DNA of 64,000 nucleotides from an uncultured Prevotella sp. (lineage in GTDB: Bacteria; Bacteroidota; Bacteroidia; Bacteroidales; Bacteroidaceae), in contig ONBG01000001.1 in NCBI GenBank assembly GCA_900316015.1, positions 124,001 through 188,000 of the forward strand, written 5' to 3'. Below are positions 53,992-62,594 of this stretch, piece by piece. Positions within the stretch are counted from its first letter, which is position 1. Every line of letters starts with the position of its first letter. Under the pieces are notes generated by a model. It worked only from the letters and a program-made list of their open reading frames with translations. It had not been told where the DNA came from and ran no database searches. A program made the translations under genes and the position numbers.

Positions 53992-54852
53992 TTATTTCTC
54001 TGGCGTGATATCGCCATTGGTCCTCATCAGAATCTGCCATACATTATTATATCGGGTAAAGATACCGGTGATATCCTGAGACCCTTGCGGAATCGTGTCA
54101 GTAGCGAAGTCTGCATAGATACTTGTCCGGACAACCATCGAAGCAGAGCTAATGTCTTTTAGCGTGCGGTTGGCACAGTTGGCGGTTAAGGTGACGCTAC
54201 CATCAGAAGGCGCGAACACTTTCTTGCCATTGGCATCTTTGAAGGTGACTCCCTTGATGGTCATCAGCTTGCCACAGTTGGCAGAGATATAGTTGGCATC
54301 CTTCAATTTATTCTTGTCGAATACCTCAGGAGTGATCGCTGCCGGGTTGGCGGAACCGATCAACTTATAGTGCGTAGCCCATGTGTAACGGCTCATCCTT
54401 CCTACCGACTGAGCGCCAGTATTGGAATTCGTATAGACACTTCCGATCTCTGGTTGCTTGCCGTATCCACCGATGATCAGCCCTTTCAGGTCGATAAGTA
54501 TCTTTTGTCCCACAGGCAGGTATCCATACAATCCACCTTGCTCGATGGCTACGATGATAGCACCGGTCTCGTCCTGGAGGGAAATCTCGTTATATAAATT
54601 GCCTTGGATATCATTGCCTGTGACATAGCCCTCGATCTTGATGTCCTCGGTGATCTCTTGCATGCCACTTTTGGAGATGACACTGCTAAACTTGCTTTTC
54701 AACTCTGATATGGAAATGACATTTGTCTCTGTCAGCTCATGATTGCCGTAAGGGCTTTCCCCATTATCTTCTGGATCCGCGTAATCTGCTCCCATGCAGG
54801 ATGCAAAGAGGATGCAGAGAAGTGTGTATATACTATATTGAAATGCTTTCAT
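53992..54852 (-). CDS. DUF5689-type lipoprotein
   Basis: A 286-residue lipoprotein with lipobox FASC, cysteine at residue 19. The body fits DUF5689: ISISELKSKFSS, IKIEGYVTGNDIQGNLYNEISLQDETGAIIVAIEQGGLYGYLPVGQKILIDLKGLIIGGYG is one OB-like barrel, followed by a second domain with GKLMTIKGVTF and ITGIFTRYNNVWQILMRT. DUF5689 proteins are commonly encoded beside TonB receptors and secreted nucleases in Bacteroidetes. It lies 12 nt downstream of the receptor gene and 36 nt upstream of the OB-repeat lipoprotein, so these form one transcript. Its substrate is unknown. Confidence 0.78.
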   Translation of the reverse strand: MKAFQYSIYTLLCILFASCMGADYADPEDNGESPYGNHELTETNVISISELKSKFSSVISKSGMQEITEDIKIEGYVTGNDIQGNLYNEISLQDETGAIIVAIEQGGLYGYLPVGQKILIDLKGLIIGGYGKQPEIGSVYTNSNTGAQSVGRMSRYTWATHYKLIGSANPAAITPEVFDKNKLKDANYISANCGKLMTIKGVTFKDANGKKVFAPSDGSVTLTANCANRTLKDISSASMVVRTSIYADFATDTIPQGSQDITGIFTRYNNVWQILMRTNGDITPEK

Positions 54853-54864
54853 CTTTCTACGTAG

Positions 54865-57428
54865 TTAAAAACGATAACTGACTTGTATCATCCCATTAGT
54901 GCCGAAGACATAGTATTTCTTCGGGTTCTTCTGGAATTTATAGGTACGCATATTGTTCAGGGTAGCTGTTCCGTCAGTGTTGGTCTTGACAGTATAGCTA
55001 CTCCTGCTTTGTTCATAGCCACCCGTAACGATCTTACGGTTATTGAAGATATTGGTGACCATCAGGTTGATGTTCAATGAGCCTTTCGGCAAGCGGATGC
55101 TTCTACCAATGCTGGCATCGGTCATGAAGCCGCCGTGTCCTTTCGCCTGACTGGGGACGATGAAGTTGCCTTCGTTGTCTACGCTTCCCATCGTGGTGAG
55201 CGTGCCCTGATAGCGAAGGTTTGGTGAGTAGGACAGATAGATACGGTCGTAATAGTTTTCGTTCAGGTCGATGTACCATCCATTCTGGTGATAACTCAAT
55301 CCGATGCTGGTAGCGGTGAGTGGCGTGCCGGATTCGCGCATGTCCTTATTCATCACGATGTCGTCGGTATAGGTCGCCTTCGTTGAGTTCAAGTACCGGA
55401 CATGAGCGTTATTGGTGTTTTTAGCCTCGCTCCATGTACCTATCATTTTCAAGTCTAAGGCAGAGCTCAACTTAAAGTTAGCTCCGATCTCTGCACCGTA
55501 ATATTGTTTCTTTATGCCTGTCATCGAGACATAGGTAAATGAGTTGGCGTCGTCAAAATAGAAGTTCTGCCATTCTGTGACATGGTCCAATGCACTGAAA
55601 TAGCCACTGATATTCAGGTGCATGAATGCGTTCTGGAATTGGTATCCGAACTCACTGCTGAAGATACGTTCATTCTTCAGGTTGGAGACGAAGTCGTTGT
55701 TCATCTCTGGTGATACGAAAGCCGTGCTTGCCATTGGTGCTTTCCATTCATATCCAACGCCTAAGGAGAAGGTATGTCCCCGACCTGCATTGAAGGTCAA
55801 GGATCCCTTTCCTCCGCCTTCTAAGAATTTCGCCTTGCCGCTTTTGCCATAGGAGTTGTTGGCAAACATGCCATTTCGCATGTAACCCTTGCGGTACATG
55901 TCTGTGCCTCCGATCTTTCCGGCAATCACCCAGTTCAGTCTGCCCATGGAAGCGGAGTAGCTACTCCATGCCGTTCCCTTGTGTACCATTAGTGCATAGT
56001 CATAGCCGAAGATGTCATCCTCGCCGATCAGCTTTCCCTCGTTATTGGCACCAGCCGTGTTCAGGTCGTATTGCACCTGGTCAGAGTGGAGAGCATACGT
56101 GCCGATAGCGTAGGTGTTGATGTTATGGAAGGTGGTGGCTCCTAACAGGTCGTCCATCGTTTTATAGTGATGCCCACGGTTTTGTCCCAAGAGGATACCA
56201 AGGTTGAACAGGCTTTTCCTTGTGGGGCGGGTAGACAGCGTAGAGCCTAAGTTGAACATCAGGTTGTCGTTGTGCTTTGCTTCCAAGTAATACAAAGCAT
56301 CTGCGCCTGCTGTTCCCGCCTGCTTGTTGGCATAGTACAGTCTGTCCCAGTTGATTTGCCTATTGGCTTTTGAGGCTGTCCAGAAGTTGTGGGCCTCATT
56401 CCATTTTGCCAAGTTGTAGGCAGAACGGTTGTAAGTGTCTCCTTCGTCCCAAATATCATAATAGTAGCTGGGGAAGTTCTTCCAGTAATCAGGCTGAGGG
56501 TTTCTGAGTTGTTATAGTTCAGTCGCGTGCTCTTGTACAGGCTATACTTGCTGAACAAGGTTGTGGTGAGCTTCGTATCATTGCTGATGTCCCAGTCCCA
56601 AGTCAACGATGCGGAGGGCGCGAAATCGTTAATCACCCTTGAATTGCGTTTATGTCCATTCTGATAGCCCCAGTATGGGTTGTAATAGTAGTCGTTGGCG
56701 AGCCAGTAGGCTTCGTCGGTGGAAGCTCCTTGCGATGACCTTTCTGTTGGGTTGCCCCATGTCGAGAAAGACAAGGAGTGTCCGTTCTTCCATTTCTTCT
56801 GAACGCCCAAGTAATAGGACAAGGCATTGTAGAACGTCCCTTCCACATAGCCGCGGTTTGCCCAACGGTAGGTGAGGTTAGCCGCGAAAGCCCATCCCTT
56901 GCTGTTGAAGCCAGATGCATAGGTGTACATCCCGCGCAAAGTATAGTTGCGGTTGGCTGCTGCTAAGGAGAAACGATTGCCGGCAGCCATGCTTCCCGCC
57001 CTGAAATCGTAGTTGTTGCTTCCTGCCATGGCACTCATCCCAAACCGATTGTTCTCAAAGGGAAGGGAGAAGTCGACTGACTTGGTCTGTTGGTTGAGTC
57101 CTCCTACTTGTGAGAAACGGAACTGCCCAGATTCCAGGTCGTTCATCAGGGCACCGTTGACGTAGACGTCGTTGTATTTAGTATTAAAGGCACGATAGCG
57201 GAAGCGGACGGGTGAGAAGAGATATCCCACCTGGCTTGCATAGATATTGGAAGTAGAGTTGATAATAGTCACGTTTTGCGACATGTCATCATCCTCTCCC
57301 AACTGTGCTTCTGTGAAAGTGAAGGCAGACTCCTCATTAGGTTTCACCGGTTGCGTGTCGTTCGACTGCGCGAAGACCAGTGGAGCGTAGCAGAGTGCCA
57401 TCACTGCTAATGTTAGCTGTTTGTGCAT
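54865..57428 (-). pseudogene. TonB-dependent receptor-like gene with one frameshift
   Basis: Two overlapping frames make one outer-membrane receptor. The first part starts at 57428 with signal peptide MHKQLTLAVMALCYAPLVFA and covers plug-like (MSQNVTIINSTSNIYASQVG) and early barrel sequence to NYNNSE. It then goes out of frame. The second part resumes in another frame as NPQPDYWKNFPSYYYDIWDE and runs to the terminal aromatic YRF at 54865. Restoring one T within the TTT at 56501-56503 joins them into about 855 residues. A single-base loss in a short homopolymer could be a real mutation, a slippage site or a sequencing error. No N-terminal carboxypeptidase-like domain is seen, so it is not a SusC. 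A weak CAAAGTAA box lies at 57465-57472. Confidence 0.8.
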
Positions 57429-57619
57429 AGCAAATATATTGATTAATGATTGTCTTCCAACCTGCAAAGTAACAACTTTTATTTCAGAAACGAAAGATTT
57501 TTTGATTAAAAATAAAAAAACATGTTCTTGATTCAAATTAAATTCCGATATTTGCAGGAATAATCGTGAACAAGAACAAATAAAACAGATAGTCAGTGAA
57601 AGGTAAATTATCAAGAATC
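57429..57619. promoter_or_regulatory. Divergent promoter region, receptor and EEP nuclease
   Basis: A 191-nt AT-rich divergent region. The best boxes are TTACTTTG on the minus strand (57465-57472) and GATATTTG on the plus strand (57547-57554), each one mismatch from TAnnTTTG. Shared control of both arms is inferred from the geometry. Confidence 0.4.
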
Positions 57620-58663
57620 ATGAAAGGAATCATCTTCCTTTTCTTAGCGTGCTGGTTGCTCCAGCCTGTGTCTGCACAACGGAAATTCTCCGTGTACGCC
57701 GTGGGATTCTACAACCAGGAGAACCTCTTCGACACGCAACACGACGAGGGAAAGAATGACATGGACTTTACGCCAGGCGGTTCTTACAAATGGGATGAAT
57801 TGAAGTATTCACATAAGTTGCGGAATATGGCAAGGGCTTTGGCCGACATGGGGACGGATGTCCTGCCGGGGGTGGGATGTGCCTTCATAGGAATGGCGGA
57901 AGTGGAGAACGACCATGTGCTCACCGACCTGTGCGAACAAGAGCCCTTGAAAGCCCGGAATATGCGGTTCTGCCATATCGAAGGGCCCGACCGGCGCGGC
58001 ATTGATTGTGCCTTGCTCTATAATCCTGCCTTGTTTTCGGTGGACAGTGTCCACCTTTATCCTTATATCCCGGAATTGCAGAAAGACAGTACTTTCAAGA
58101 CACGTGGCTTCCTGTCTGTGGAAGGGGTGTTAGCGGGTGAGCCCGTGACAGCTATTGTATGCCATTGGCCCAGTCGTTTCAGTGGGTCTCCTTACCGTGA
58201 ACATGCAGCCCTTCAGGTCAAGGCTCTCAAGGACAGTCTGCTCCGTGTCAATCCTTCCATGAAGATCTTCGTGATGGGAGACATGAACGATGACCCAACA
58301 AACAAGAGTATGAAGGAGGTTCTGAGGGCACGTCCGGAAATCAGTCAGGTAGGCGATGGGGACATGTATAATCCTTGGTATAACCTATTGGCGAAAGAAG
58401 GAACGGGCACGTTGCAGTACAACGGCTCTTGGAACCTGTTCGACCAGATCGTCATGACACCTAACCTTCTCAATCGGGACGGGAAGAAAGACTATTCTAC
58501 CCTGAAGTTCTGGAAGAACCAAATCCAACGTATGCCCTACCTGTTCCAGACGGAAGGGAAGTATAAGGGTACTCCTAAGCGCACCACAGCAGGAGGTGTC
58601 TGGTTAGATGGCTATAGCGACCATCTTCCTGTATGTGTCTATTTAGTGAAGGAGCAGAGATGA
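57620..58663 (+). CDS. Secreted endonuclease/exonuclease/phosphatase-family protein
   Basis: A 347-residue EEP-fold enzyme with signal peptide MKGIIFLFLACWLLQPVSA. Motifs in order: FYNQENLFDT near the mature N-terminus, IGMAEVENDHVL (metal-binding Glu), RRGIDCALLYNP, VCHWPSRFSG, GDMNDDPTN (D221, N223) and the C-terminal DGYSDHLPV with catalytic H335. Family members cut DNA, RNA or phosphoesters; a secreted form beside TonB and DUF5689 genes suggests degradation of extracellular nucleic acid in the periplasm. No lipobox. The stop overlaps the next start (ATGA), linking it to the UDG-like gene. An upstream in-frame ATG at 57596 would give a poorer signal peptide. Confidence 0.88.
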   Translation: MKGIIFLFLACWLLQPVSAQRKFSVYAVGFYNQENLFDTQHDEGKNDMDFTPGGSYKWDELKYSHKLRNMARALADMGTDVLPGVGCAFIGMAEVENDHVLTDLCEQEPLKARNMRFCHIEGPDRRGIDCALLYNPALFSVDSVHLYPYIPELQKDSTFKTRGFLSVEGVLAGEPVTAIVCHWPSRFSGSPYREHAALQVKALKDSLLRVNPSMKIFVMGDMNDDPTNKSMKEVLRARPEISQVGDGDMYNPWYNLLAKEGTGTLQYNGSWNLFDQIVMTPNLLNRDGKKDYSTLKFWKNQIQRMPYLFQTEGKYKGTPKRTTAGGVWLDGYSDHLPVCVYLVKEQR

Positions 58664-59238
58664 GCATGGAGATCGAGACACATCCTTTCGAGCCGTTCTT
58701 GCCCGCCCATGCGCGACTGTTGATGTTGGGCACCTTCCCGCCAGCTCCGAAGCGGTGGTGTATGGAATTCTATTACCCAAACTTCCAGAATGATATGTGG
58801 CGGATCTTTGGGATTGCCTTCTTTAACGACAAGAATCATTTTGTCCTGCAAGAGAAGAAAACTTTTGACCTGGATGCCATTATCCCCTTCTTGAAGGAAA
58901 AGGGCATCGCTATCTTTGACACGGCAAAACGGATACGGAGGACAAAGAACACGGCATCCGACAAAGACTTGGACATTGTGGAAATCTCGGATATCGACGG
59001 TATGCTCCGACAACTGAAAGACTTGAAGGCCGTGGTAACCGCGGGGCAATTGGCTACGTCCGTGTTTGCCCGACATGTGGGCATTCGTGAACCGAAGGTG
59101 GGCACCTACGTGGAGTTTCCCTTTGAAGGACGCTCCATACAGCTGTATCGTATGCCCAGCAGTTCACGTGCCTACCCGATGAGTGTAGAGAAAAAGGCAG
59201 CGATCTACCTGCCGATGTTTGAACAAATAATACTTTAG
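58660..59238 (+). CDS. Uracil-DNA glycosylase-superfamily protein
   Basis: A 192-residue UDG-fold protein. The motif A region LMLGTFPPAPKRWCMEFYYPNFQNDMWRIFG and the C-terminal motif B-like RMPSSSRAYPMS are the visible signatures; KNTASDKDLDIVEISDI and AVVTAGQLA lie between. The catalytic Asp/His pair of classic family 1 UDG is not obvious, so substrate (uracil or another damaged base) is open. The ATG at 58660 overlaps the EEP stop and has AGGAG ahead of it, whereas the longer frame at 58633 lacks this. It is probably translated together with the EEP gene; uridine kinase follows after 2 nt. Confidence 0.82.
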   Translation: MSMEIETHPFEPFLPAHARLLMLGTFPPAPKRWCMEFYYPNFQNDMWRIFGIAFFNDKNHFVLQEKKTFDLDAIIPFLKEKGIAIFDTAKRIRRTKNTASDKDLDIVEISDIDGMLRQLKDLKAVVTAGQLATSVFARHVGIREPKVGTYVEFPFEGRSIQLYRMPSSSRAYPMSVEKKAAIYLPMFEQIIL

Positions 59239-59240
59239 TT

Positions 59241-59864
59241 ATGACGATTATTGGTATTGCAGGCGGTACGGGGTCAGGAAAGACCACCGTAGTTCAGAAA
59301 ATAGTGGAGGCGCTGCCTCCTGATTTCGTGGCCGTTATCCCACAAGACTCCTATTATAATGATACTTCCGACAAGACGGAAGAGGAGCGACATGCCATCA
59401 ACTTCGACCATCCGGATGCTTTCGACTGGAAATTACTGATCAAGCAGATCAACGACTTGCGGAATGGAAAGGCCATTGAGCAGCCAACTTACTCGTATTT
59501 GCTGTGCAATCGGCTTCCAGAGACGATCCATGTAGAACCCAAACCGGTCATCATCATCGAGGGGATCATGGCGTTGCTCAATAAGAAACTGCGCGACATG
59601 ATGGACCTGAAGGTTTATGTAGACTGTGATTCCGACGAGAGACTGATCCGTAATATCCAGCGCGATACGATCGATCGGGGGCGTACGGTATCCATGGTCA
59701 TGGAGAGGTATATCAAGGTCCTGAAGCCCATGCACGAGCAATTCATCGAACCGACTAAGCGTTATGCCGACCTGATCATTCCCGAGGGAGGAATGAATGT
59801 AAAGGGAATCAGTATCCTCTGTAAGTACATAGAGGGTATTGTCCCTAAGGATATTCAGAAATAA
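59241..59864 (+). CDS. udk: Uridine kinase
   Basis: A 207-residue uridine/cytidine kinase. The P-loop GGTGSGKT is at residues 8-15; VIPQDSYYNDTS, NFDHPDAFDW, IIIEGIMAL and RLIRNIQRDTIDRGRT are family motifs. It phosphorylates uridine and cytidine to UMP and CMP with ATP or GTP in the cytoplasm. It ends the three-gene unit EEP nuclease, UDG-like protein, Udk with only 2 nt spacing, which makes pyrimidine salvage a natural end point for nucleosides released by the secreted nucleases. That link is inference. Confidence 0.96.
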   Translation: MTIIGIAGGTGSGKTTVVQKIVEALPPDFVAVIPQDSYYNDTSDKTEEERHAINFDHPDAFDWKLLIKQINDLRNGKAIEQPTYSYLLCNRLPETIHVEPKPVIIIEGIMALLNKKLRDMMDLKVYVDCDSDERLIRNIQRDTIDRGRTVSMVMERYIKVLKPMHEQFIEPTKRYADLIIPEGGMNVKGISILCKYIEGIVPKDIQK

Positions 59865-59926
59865 CGGATGCGATGATGAGGGGAGGCTCTGCGAACGGAT
59901 CTCTGGAAAGATGCAGTGCGTTGTCC

Positions 59927-60565
59927 TTAGGAAGGGTCTTCTTGTGGGGTAGTTCCCTCTTCCTCTATCGCTTTCCCTTCGCCCTTTGCCATGTTCTTCA
60001 AGTGATCCCTCGCGATACGTAGTTCGATGGCATTCAATACTTCAGCCACACCATAGATGACCATGCACCATCCAATGATGAAGAGAGGCGCGGTGGCGAT
60101 CCACGACGGCTTGATCACGGCAATTAGGCCTACTAATAGAATCACCGAGGGGAGAATCCAATAGAAATAGCCTACCTTGCAGAATTTCGTTACGCCAGCA
60201 AGGTTGGCATATTGGTTGATGGCTCCTAAGATGAGGATGGCTGCAAAGATGTAGGTCAGGCCCGTGACGAAGGTCGTTGGCATCATCGCCAAGATGATGC
60301 CTAAGATCATGCTTCCTAAGCCGACGATGGGAAAGGCAGGGCGAGAGCTTGTCAGCGGGTTGCCCTGGGCATCGTACACCTGTATGTCATCGGCATGTTT
60401 CTTGCCACTGTAATAGATCAAGACGGAGATGAGTCCTGACAGGAAAAACAATACACCCATGGCAACGGTAATCCATCGCACGGTCTCCTCACGGTATTTA
60501 ATGAGCAGCACGCCTACGATAATGGCGCAGATCGCTCTAAAAAAAGATCCTTGTATCCACTTCAT
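59927..60565 (-). CDS. DUF308 (HdeD-like) membrane protein
   Basis: A 212-residue protein with about six hydrophobic segments: AICAIIVGVLLIKY, ITVAMGVLFFLSGLISVLIYY, IVGLGSMILGIILAMMP, GLTYIFAAILILGAINQYA, WILPSVILLVGLIAVI and PLFIIGWCMVIYGVAEVL. The DUF308/HdeD family is linked to acid resistance in enterics, but its molecular role is unclear. The tail is acidic and soluble. It is convergent with udk 62 nt away and divergent from the histidine phosphatase gene. A TAATTTTG box at 60585-60592 on the minus strand is its promoter. Confidence 0.82.
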   Translation of the reverse strand: MKWIQGSFFRAICAIIVGVLLIKYREETVRWITVAMGVLFFLSGLISVLIYYSGKKHADDIQVYDAQGNPLTSSRPAFPIVGLGSMILGIILAMMPTTFVTGLTYIFAAILILGAINQYANLAGVTKFCKVGYFYWILPSVILLVGLIAVIKPSWIATAPLFIIGWCMVIYGVAEVLNAIELRIARDHLKNMAKGEGKAIEEEGTTPQEDPS

Positions 60566-60584
60566 AATCTTGACTTATTTGCTG

Positions 60585-60592
60585 CAAAATTA
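60585..60592 (-). promoter_or_regulatory. -7 promoter box for the DUF308 gene (TAATTTTG)
   Basis: An exact TAnnTTTG match on the minus strand, 20 nt ahead of the DUF308 ATG and only about 40 bp from the divergent box at 60626. Confidence 0.65.
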
Positions 60593-60603
60593 CATACTTT
60601 ATC

Positions 60604-60633
60604 TTGGAATCGCAATATTTTTTTGTAATTTTG
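60604..60633 (+). promoter_or_regulatory. Promoter of the histidine phosphatase gene
   Basis: TTG at 60604-60606, a 19-bp spacer and TAATTTTG at 60626-60633. The longer frame's TTG start coincides with the -33 element, supporting the ATG at 60658. Confidence 0.65.
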
Positions 60634-60657
60634 TGGCGGAATTTATTTTTATGCATC

Positions 60658-61167
60658 ATGACAACATTGTATTTGGTCCGTCATGGCGAGACGGTAGATA
60701 ACGTAAAGCAAATCTTACAAGGGCAGGAGCCCGGTGAATTAGATGCCCAAGGCATCGCACAAGCACAGGAAGTGTGCCGGCAACTGAAGGATGAGCCTAT
60801 AGAGGTGTTCGTCTCCAGCGACCTGAAACGTGCCATAGACACCTGCAAGATCATTGCTGAACCGCATCATTTGCCGATAGAGACGACACCACTGCTCAGG
60901 GAACGCGACTGGGGGGACTTCACGGGAAAGCATATCCCTGATATCGACTGGAAGAAATCATGGCCGGATAACGTCGAGACCTTGGAACACTTGAAGTCAA
61001 GGGCACAGAATTTCCTTACCTATGTGAAGGTTTCTTATCCTGACAGGGTCGTTCTCGCAGTGGGACATGGCATCATCAACAAGGCCATCCAAAGCGTTTA
61101 TTTCAAGAAACCGATGAATGAGATCCAGAAGATGACGAACGCGGAGATCCGCGTCCTTATGCTCTGA
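60658..61167 (+). CDS. Histidine phosphatase-family protein (phosphoglycerate mutase-like)
   Basis: A 169-residue histidine phosphatase. LVRHGET with phospho-acceptor H9, VFVSSDLKRAIDTCKII, LRERDWGDFTGK and VLAVGHGIIN (second catalytic histidine) define the family. It is shorter than glycolytic phosphoglycerate mutase and closer to CobC/GpmB/broad phosphatase types; the substrate cannot be read. A monocistronic unit with its own promoter and a hairpin after the stop. Confidence 0.9.
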   Translation: MTTLYLVRHGETVDNVKQILQGQEPGELDAQGIAQAQEVCRQLKDEPIEVFVSSDLKRAIDTCKIIAEPHHLPIETTPLLRERDWGDFTGKHIPDIDWKKSWPDNVETLEHLKSRAQNFLTYVKVSYPDRVVLAVGHGIINKAIQSVYFKKPMNEIQKMTNAEIRVLML

Positions 61168-61204
61168 TCTTCTATCTGTCGCTGTCCGATCCTCTTGAAA
61201 TAGA

Positions 61205-61238
61205 AAAGGAGCCATCTCCTTGTTGAGATGACTCCTTT
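61205..61238. terminator. Bidirectional terminator hairpin
   Basis: AAAGGAG/CTCCTTT outer stem and CATCTC/GAGATG inner stem with one mismatch and a 6-nt loop, in the convergent gap between the phosphatase and SFG-repeat genes. Confidence 0.7.
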
Positions 61239-61271
61239 AGCAACTTATTATTAATAACTCTCTTTTTCTAA

Positions 61272-62390
61272 TTATCTGTGACCGCCGCCGAAGCCGCCGC
61301 CACTCCGACTGCTGCCTCCGAAGCTGCCTCCGCTATGGCTGCCTCCCCCGAAACTGCCTCCATTGGAACTGCCTCTACGGTTGCCCCCGAAGGATCCGCC
61401 ACTGCGACTGCCTCCAAAGCTGCCAGAACCACTTCCGAACGTGCTGTTACTGCGTGAAGGTACGCTAAACGTACGAGTCGGGGCACTGTTGCTGCCAGAG
61501 CGTTCCGGTGAGAACGTGCTGCGGTTTGGAATTGAGTTCCCGTTGCCGAAGCTGCCACCGCGGTTGCCACCGAAGTGATTGGTCACCGTCGAACGTGTAC
61601 TGCTCTCACGCATTTGGGTATTGCGGTTCATGTTTCCTTGACCAAAGCTGCCCACGCTACGGTCCATGGAGTTGCTTCGCTGGCCTCCGAAACTGCCATT
61701 GCTCCTGCCGAAAGAGCCACGACTCATGGAGTTGCTGCGCTGTGGCCCATTCTCCTGACCGAAGCCGTAGTTGTTATTGCGGGTCATGGTATTCCTTCTC
61801 TGCAAGTTCCCAAAACTGCCTCTGCTGTTCACGCCGATGCCGTTGGATGGACCATTCAGTCCTCTGGTGCCTCTTCCGAACTCACCACGGTCGAACCCAT
61901 CGCGCAGTCCCATGCGATAGCCTTCGCCGAAACTACGTCCATGATACCAGCTCCTACCGCCATTCATCCTCCAACTATGACCGCCACGGTACTCTACATA
62001 AAAGTCTGGACGACCGAAGAAGAAGTAGTCGCGATGCGGATAACGGGCATAGATGCCGAAGTGCCAGAAACCGCCCGACCAATAAAGAGGACGGTAGAAA
62101 TAGCTGGCTGCGCAAAAGGCATTGTACTGCCAATCCCAGAGAATATAGCTCAAGTCGAGGTTACGCTGCCGCCAATATACGCCATAAAGGTCGTTGTAAT
62201 CATTGATACTCATGAGATAATCGAGGTTAATCTCATAAGCAGCCTCGTACTGGTCATCAGTAAGATTCAGTTCGTATGCCATCTTATCCGTGAGGAAGAG
62301 TGCCTCCTGGCGAGCTTGCTCATAGCTCATGGCATGGGCAGATACTGTCATTACGAACAGAGCTGTTAAGGCGATGATAAACTTTTTCAT
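61272..62390 (-). CDS. Exported protein with LTxxQ-like head and Gly/Ser/Arg SFG-repeat tail
   Basis: A 372-residue protein. The ATG at 62390 begins signal peptide MKKFIIALTALFVMTVSAHA; the frame further upstream crosses the promoter. Residues about 21-60 (ALFLTDKMAYELNLTDDQYEAAYEINL) resemble the LTxxQ helices of CpxP/Spy-type periplasmic chaperones. An aromatic middle (about 60-145; YFYRPLYWSGGFWHFG) follows. The remaining 220 residues are a disordered-looking tail rich in Gly, Ser, Arg and Asn with ten SFG motifs. I do not know a named family for the whole. The first part suggests an envelope-stress role; the tail is unlike CpxP. Its promoter region resembles that of the lipoprotein at 48746-49474. 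Long antisense frames here are composition shadows. Confidence 0.75.
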   Translation of the reverse strand: MKKFIIALTALFVMTVSAHAMSYEQARQEALFLTDKMAYELNLTDDQYEAAYEINLDYLMSINDYNDLYGVYWRQRNLDLSYILWDWQYNAFCAASYFYRPLYWSGGFWHFGIYARYPHRDYFFFGRPDFYVEYRGGHSWRMNGGRSWYHGRSFGEGYRMGLRDGFDRGEFGRGTRGLNGPSNGIGVNSRGSFGNLQRRNTMTRNNNYGFGQENGPQRSNSMSRGSFGRSNGSFGGQRSNSMDRSVGSFGQGNMNRNTQMRESSTRSTVTNHFGGNRGGSFGNGNSIPNRSTFSPERSGSNSAPTRTFSVPSRSNSTFGSGSGSFGGSRSGGSFGGNRRGSSNGGSFGGGSHSGGSFGGSSRSGGGFGGGHR

Positions 62391-62431
62391 AATCGTATAT
62401 TTTAAATTGTTGTTTCTTATTTTATCTGGTG

Positions 62432-62439
62432 CAAAGATA
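62432..62439 (-). promoter_or_regulatory. -7 promoter box for the SFG-repeat protein (TATCTTTG)
   Basis: An exact TATCTTTG box on the minus strand, leader about 40 nt. It lies in the same GGTGCAAA context as the box at 49515. Confidence 0.65.
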
Positions 62440-62461
62440 TAATAAGATGGTAGGGGGTGGA

Positions 62462-62499
62462 AAGGATTTTCCCTACTTTGAGAGGGGAAAATCCCTAAA
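62462..62499. promoter_or_regulatory. Paired AGG-N6-CCT operator-like element, copy 2
   Basis: AAGG-ATTTTC-CCTAC (62462-62476) and AGGG-GAAAAT-CCCT then AAA (62483-62499), centres 21 bp apart, mirror the element at 49566-49603. An additional GTAGGGGG precedes it at 62450. Confidence 0.55.
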
Positions 62500-62551
62500 C
62501 ATGTAGAAAAGGGGAGATCTCTGTCCTTGATGATTTTCATAGGCTTGTTCC

Positions 62552-62582
62552 TTGGGGGTCTTGATAAAATAGGTTACTTTTG
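62552..62582 (+). promoter_or_regulatory. Promoter of the UpxY-like gene
   Basis: TTG at 62552-62554, a 20-bp spacer and TACTTTTG at 62575-62582, leaving a very short leader before the ATG at 62595. Confidence 0.6.
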
Positions 62583-62594
62583 CACGTAAAAGTA

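Noticed and set aside
61508..62369. Two long plus-strand frames opposite the SFG-repeat gene
   Set aside because: Their Ser/Cys/Arg- and Ala-rich composition is a shadow of the low-complexity glycine/serine tail; the minus frame has signal peptide and promoter.
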